From Acidimicrobiaceae bacterium (GTDB taxonomy: Bacteria > Actinomycetota > Acidimicrobiia > Acidimicrobiales > Palsa-688), in NCBI GenBank assembly GCA_030838025.1, contig JAUTXM010000303.1:1-14168 (forward strand): a stretch of DNA of 14,168 bases, read 5' to 3'. Numbering within the stretch: the first letter of the stretch is position 1; the number at the start of each line of letters is the position of its first letter. Both the position numbers and the translations under genes were made by a program. The notes beneath the pieces were generated by a model. It was not told the DNA's origin. It did no database searches and saw only the letters and a program-made list of their open reading frames with translations. Positions 11,893 to 14,168 of the stretch are shown here, one piece after another.

Positions 11893-13428
11893 CTAGTCCT
11901 CGACGACTTCGAACTCGAGAGGGACGTCGAAGACCCGTTCGAACAGCTCCCGTTTGCGCCGCAGCCCCCACAGTTCGAGGTCGATGTCGCCGGTGGCGTG
12001 GATAAGGAGCCGGACCCGTCGATCCTCGAGCTTGACGCCGATGCCCTCGACCGATCCGGCATGGTTGCGGTCCAACCCGTCGGCGATGCGCAGGAGGGCG
12101 ATCAGCTTGGTCACCCGTTCCCGCCGGGCCGGGGGCAGGGAGGCGAAGGGCTCGAACGACAGCTTGGGGTTGCCCCGCCGGTGGAATCGGCCGAGCGAGG
12201 CCAAGGCGGCGACCTCGTCGGGCGCGAAGCCTCGCAGCCGTCCATGTTGGATCAGGTAGGCGGTGTGCTTGTCGTGGCCTTCGATGCTGACGTGCTCGCC
12301 GATGTCGTGCAGCAACGCGCCGTGCTCGAGCAGGTCACGCTCGTGATGGCCCAGGCCGTGGAGTTCCGCCGTCCCGTCGAAGAGGTCCACTGCGAGGCGA
12401 GCCACTTGGCGGGCGTGGCGCTCCTGCCAGTTGCATCGCCGGGCCAGGTCGTCGACGGACTCCCGCCGGAGGTTTCGGGGCTCGCCGCTCCAATCGGCCT
12501 GCGTGTGGTGACCGATGGCGTCGAGCACGATGCCCTCACGGAGGGCCCACTCCGAGCCGACGAGTTCGTCCAGCCCGAACAGCTCCATGGCGGTGGTGAG
12601 GAGCATCGATCCCGCCGGGAGCAGGTCGGCGCGGCGGGCATCGATCCCGGGGAGTTTCTCCCGCTCCGCGGCGCTGAGCTCGAAGATCTGTTCGTGCACC
12701 GCCAGCAGGTCCTTGCTGCGAACCTTCAACTGGTTGACCGAAGGGGGCACGGTGCCGGTCCGGCGGGCGGCAGCCATGCGGATCAAGGCGCAGAGGGTTC
12801 CGCTGCTGCCGACGAGCATCTCGGGGCTGAGGCTCTCGACCTCCATGGCGATCGGCGCCAGGACCGCGATGAGCCGGCGGGCCAGCCGGCGCCGGTCGGC
12901 CGCGGTGGGGGGATCGCCTCGTACCAGCTCCGCGGTCAGGCGGCCGACCCCGAGCTTCACGCTCTTCGACCACGCCAGGCCCAGCTGGTCGCCGATCATC
13001 AGCTCCAGGCTGCCCCCGCCCAGGTCGAGGGCCAGGGCGGGCGCCGGGTCGATGACCACGCTGGCCCGGACGGCCGCGAAGATCAGCCGGGCCTCCTGTT
13101 TGCCGCTGATGACGTCGACTCGGACGCCGGCCTCGCCTTCGATCCGGTCGACCAGGGCAGCCGAGTCCTCGGCTTCACGGAGGGCGCTGGTGCCACACGC
13201 CACGATCTCATTGGCGTCAACGGATTCCGCCAGGGCTCGGAACCGGCGCACCACCTCGACCGCCTGGGCCGCGGTCTCCTCGCCGATGCGCCCGTTTCGG
13301 GTCACGTTGTCCGCCAGTCGCAGGATCTCCTTCTCCCGGACCAACGGCTCGAAGGTCCCATCGGGGTGGGCGTCGGCGACCAGGAGGTGAAACGAGTTGC
13401 TCCCGAGGTCGAGGGCAGCAATCCGCAC
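11893..13428 (-). CDS. Ppx/GppA phosphatase family protein with C-terminal HD-type domain
   Basis: A 511-residue cytoplasmic protein of the exopolyphosphatase / guanosine pentaphosphatase family. The N-terminal ASKHA-fold domain shows phosphate loop 1 (LDLGSNSFHLLV, 6-17), the catalytic-region CGTSALREAED (78-88), phosphate loop 2 (LDLGGGSLEL, 134-143) and GSSGTLCAL (207-215). The C-terminal part from about 320 is an HD-like helical domain with His338, His374-Asp375 (LLHDIGEH), HDKHTAYLI (385-393) and ADGLDR (449-454), as in full-length E. coli Ppx. It may release phosphate from polyphosphate chains, or convert pppGpp to ppGpp; sequence alone cannot separate the two. The start GTG 13428 gives the typical family N-terminus (MRIAALDLGSNS). 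It lies downstream of the CHAD gene on the same strand and 66 bp upstream of the PBP gene. Confidence 0.93.
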   Translation of the reverse strand: MRIAALDLGSNSFHLLVADAHPDGTFEPLVREKEILRLADNVTRNGRIGEETAAQAVEVVRRFRALAESVDANEIVACGTSALREAEDSAALVDRIEGEAGVRVDVISGKQEARLIFAAVRASVVIDPAPALALDLGGGSLELMIGDQLGLAWSKSVKLGVGRLTAELVRGDPPTAADRRRLARRLIAVLAPIAMEVESLSPEMLVGSSGTLCALIRMAAARRTGTVPPSVNQLKVRSKDLLAVHEQIFELSAAEREKLPGIDARRADLLPAGSMLLTTAMELFGLDELVGSEWALREGIVLDAIGHHTQADWSGEPRNLRRESVDDLARRCNWQERHARQVARLAVDLFDGTAELHGLGHHERDLLEHGALLHDIGEHVSIEGHDKHTAYLIQHGRLRGFAPDEVAALASLGRFHRRGNPKLSFEPFASLPPARRERVTKLIALLRIADGLDRNHAGSVEGIGVKLEDRRVRLLIHATGDIDLELWGLRRKRELFERVFDVPLEFEVVED

Positions 13429-13436
13429 GACTGGCG

Positions 13437-13442
13437 ACTGTA
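13437..13442 (-). promoter_or_regulatory. Possible -10 element upstream of ppx
   Basis: TACAGT on the minus strand (TANNNT pattern) ends eight bases before the GTG start of ppx, roughly where a -10 would sit for a leaderless or near-leaderless transcript. No Shine-Dalgarno precedes the GTG. No convincing -35 hexamer is visible, so this is weak. Confidence 0.25.
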
Positions 13443-13476
13443 GAACATGGCGACTCAGGGCTCAGGCCACCTGCCG

Positions 13477-13489
13477 GCCCCTTCGGGGC
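13477..13489. terminator. Short GC hairpin between CHAD and ppx
   Basis: GCCCC (13477-13481), loop TTC, GGGGC (13485-13489). It lies downstream of the CHAD gene and upstream of ppx on the minus strand, with no T tract. It could terminate CHAD transcripts or form part of the ppx leader. Confidence 0.3.
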
Positions 13490-13505
13490 GCCTCCCGATC
13501 GAGCT

Positions 13506-13547
13506 TCATAGCAGAACATGACCGCCAGGATGCATGTAGTGCTATGA
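13506..13547. promoter_or_regulatory. 42-bp imperfect dyad between CHAD and ppx
   Basis: TCATAGCA (13506-13513) is the exact reverse complement of TGCTATGA (13540-13547). Inside, after a symmetric two-base mismatch (GA opposite AG), ACATG (13516-13520) pairs with CATGT (13533-13537) around a 12-base centre. Thirteen base pairs on one shared axis are unlikely by chance, and the sequence is AT-richer than its surroundings. It may be an operator for a dimeric regulator of ppx, or an RNA hairpin whose internal loop could form tandem G-A pairs. Confidence 0.5.
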
Positions 13548-13548
13548 C

Positions 13549-13603
13549 GGGCCGGCGGGCGGCGGGCGGCGGGTGGCCGGCGGGCGGCGGGCGGCGGGCG
13601 GCC
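13549..13603 (+). repeat. G-rich 7-bp repeat block, duplicated 25-bp unit
   Basis: Units of GGCGGGC are arranged as three copies plus GGCC, twice (13554-13578 and 13579-13603); the two 25-bp units differ at one base. Including the GGG at 13549, the + strand carries seven GGG runs separated by loops of mostly 4-8 bases, which fits a potential G-quadruplex. On the minus strand it is C-rich and lies between the CHAD stop and the ppx leader. Confidence 0.75.
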
Positions 13604-13616
13604 TAATCAGGTCAGG

Positions 13617-14168
13617 TCAGCGCTTCAGCCACTTGCGTAGCGACTTCTTCGACGCCGTCTTCCACGGCCGGACCCAGTCTTTGCGGCACGCGGCCTGCTT
13701 CTGGCGCTCCAGGGTGACGAGCTCGCCCGCCACCAGCGCCCGGCTGGCAGGACCGCTACTGGCCTGGCGGCGCAGCCACGTCTCGGCGACGACGGCATCT
13801 TGCATGTCCCCGAGGACGCCCTGGACGCCAGCCACCGCGACCGCCAGTTGGCGAGCCGGTTTGCCGATCACCCCGGCGACCGCCTCGGCGGCATACCGCA
13901 TCCGCTTGGCCCGGATCCGAATTTCGTGCAGGGCCTCGTCGGGGGGGTCTTCACCCAGCTGGTCGACCGCCTGCTGGAGGTGCTTCCACGGCCGGCGGAC
14001 GAGCACGGGGAGCACATCGGCGGCCCGCTGGTCGGCCAGGTCCCCATCGTCGTCTCGGCCGCGGACTTGGCCCGGCCATGTCGTGACGGCTTGGCGGCCG
14101 ACGGTATCGCTGTCGTCGCCGGGCGCGAGGGCGACGGTGAGGCCAGCGGCACTGATCGCGGGCAGTAC
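13617..14168 (-). CDS. CHAD-domain protein, 5'-truncated by the window edge
   Basis: The frame is open from the right edge of the window to the stop at 13617-13619, giving 183 visible residues; the N-terminal part lies outside. The signature HEIRIRAKRMRYAAE (starting near visible residue 81) is the conserved histidine helix of CHAD domains, with basic residues lining a polyphosphate-binding pore. LGDMQDAVVAETWL follows, also typical, and the C-terminus is strongly basic (KTASKKSLRKWLKR). CHAD proteins bind inorganic polyphosphate and are often found near polyphosphate enzymes; here the next gene on the same strand is Ppx/GppA. The 50 visible residues before PVLVRRPW are loosely conserved and Asp/Gly-rich. 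Whether a CYTH domain is fused upstream cannot be seen. The GTG at 14015 could start a shorter protein but would cut the domain. Confidence 0.85.
   Translation of the reverse strand, partial: VLPAISAAGLTVALAPGDDSDTVGRQAVTTWPGQVRGRDDDGDLADQRAADVLPVLVRRPWKHLQQAVDQLGEDPPDEALHEIRIRAKRMRYAAEAVAGVIGKPARQLAVAVAGVQGVLGDMQDAVVAETWLRRQASSGPASRALVAGELVTLERQKQAACRKDWVRPWKTASKKSLRKWLKR

Overview
The window is GC-rich throughout and reads as chromosomal DNA of a high-GC actinobacterium. Two coenzyme F420-type oxidoreductases (a Ddn-like protein and an Rv0121c-like PPOX protein), a C4 zinc-ribbon protein beside a class A penicillin-binding protein, frequent GTG/TTG starts with few Shine-Dalgarno sites, and Thr-rich C-terminal tails on two membrane proteins all fit Actinomycetota. 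The class Acidimicrobiia or a relative is my best guess, but this is inference. No tRNA, rRNA, CRISPR array, transposase or phage gene was seen, and nothing looks like a defence island.

Layout. 1-1095 (+): 3' part of an M50-type membrane zinc metalloprotease. 1168-1557 (-): lone receiver domain whose phospho-acceptor Asp is Glu. 1558-2172: long intergenic stretch with a run of strong inverted repeats, a small Ala/Gln-rich ORF and a 15-bp tandem repeat. 2173-2547 (+): STAS-domain protein lacking the usual phospho-Ser, followed by two small ORFs up to 2937. 2934-3389 (-): Ddn-like F420 oxidoreductase. 3442-4263 (+): zinc-ribbon plus MBL-fold protein. 4324-6215 (-): two-gene operon, lipase maturation factor homologue then F420-type PPOX protein. 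6216-6415: repeat-bearing divergent intergenic region. 6416-7054 (+): DUF1684 protein. 7068-8666 (-): four-TM protein built from two copies of a unit of about 250 residues, family not recognised. 8894-13428 (-): Ppx/GppA phosphatase, class A PBP and COG1579 zinc-ribbon protein, all on one strand. 13617-14168 (-): CHAD-domain protein cut by the window edge.

How the genes may work together. CHAD (a polyphosphate-binding domain) upstream of Ppx/GppA (polyphosphate or pppGpp hydrolysis) suggests a phosphate-polymer or stringent-response module. Its genes lie upstream of a cell-wall synthase (PBP) and a coiled-coil zinc-ribbon protein whose start overlaps the PBP stop. The receiver and STAS genes are divergent across the structured region; each has lost its canonical phosphorylation residue, so any joint role would not rest on ordinary phosphotransfer.

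The best candidates for something undescribed are: the hairpin-rich leader at about 1722-1980; the paired loss of phospho-sites in the receiver and STAS proteins; the internally duplicated membrane protein; and the 42-bp dyad plus G-rich repeat block between CHAD and ppx. None amounts to a demonstrated new system.
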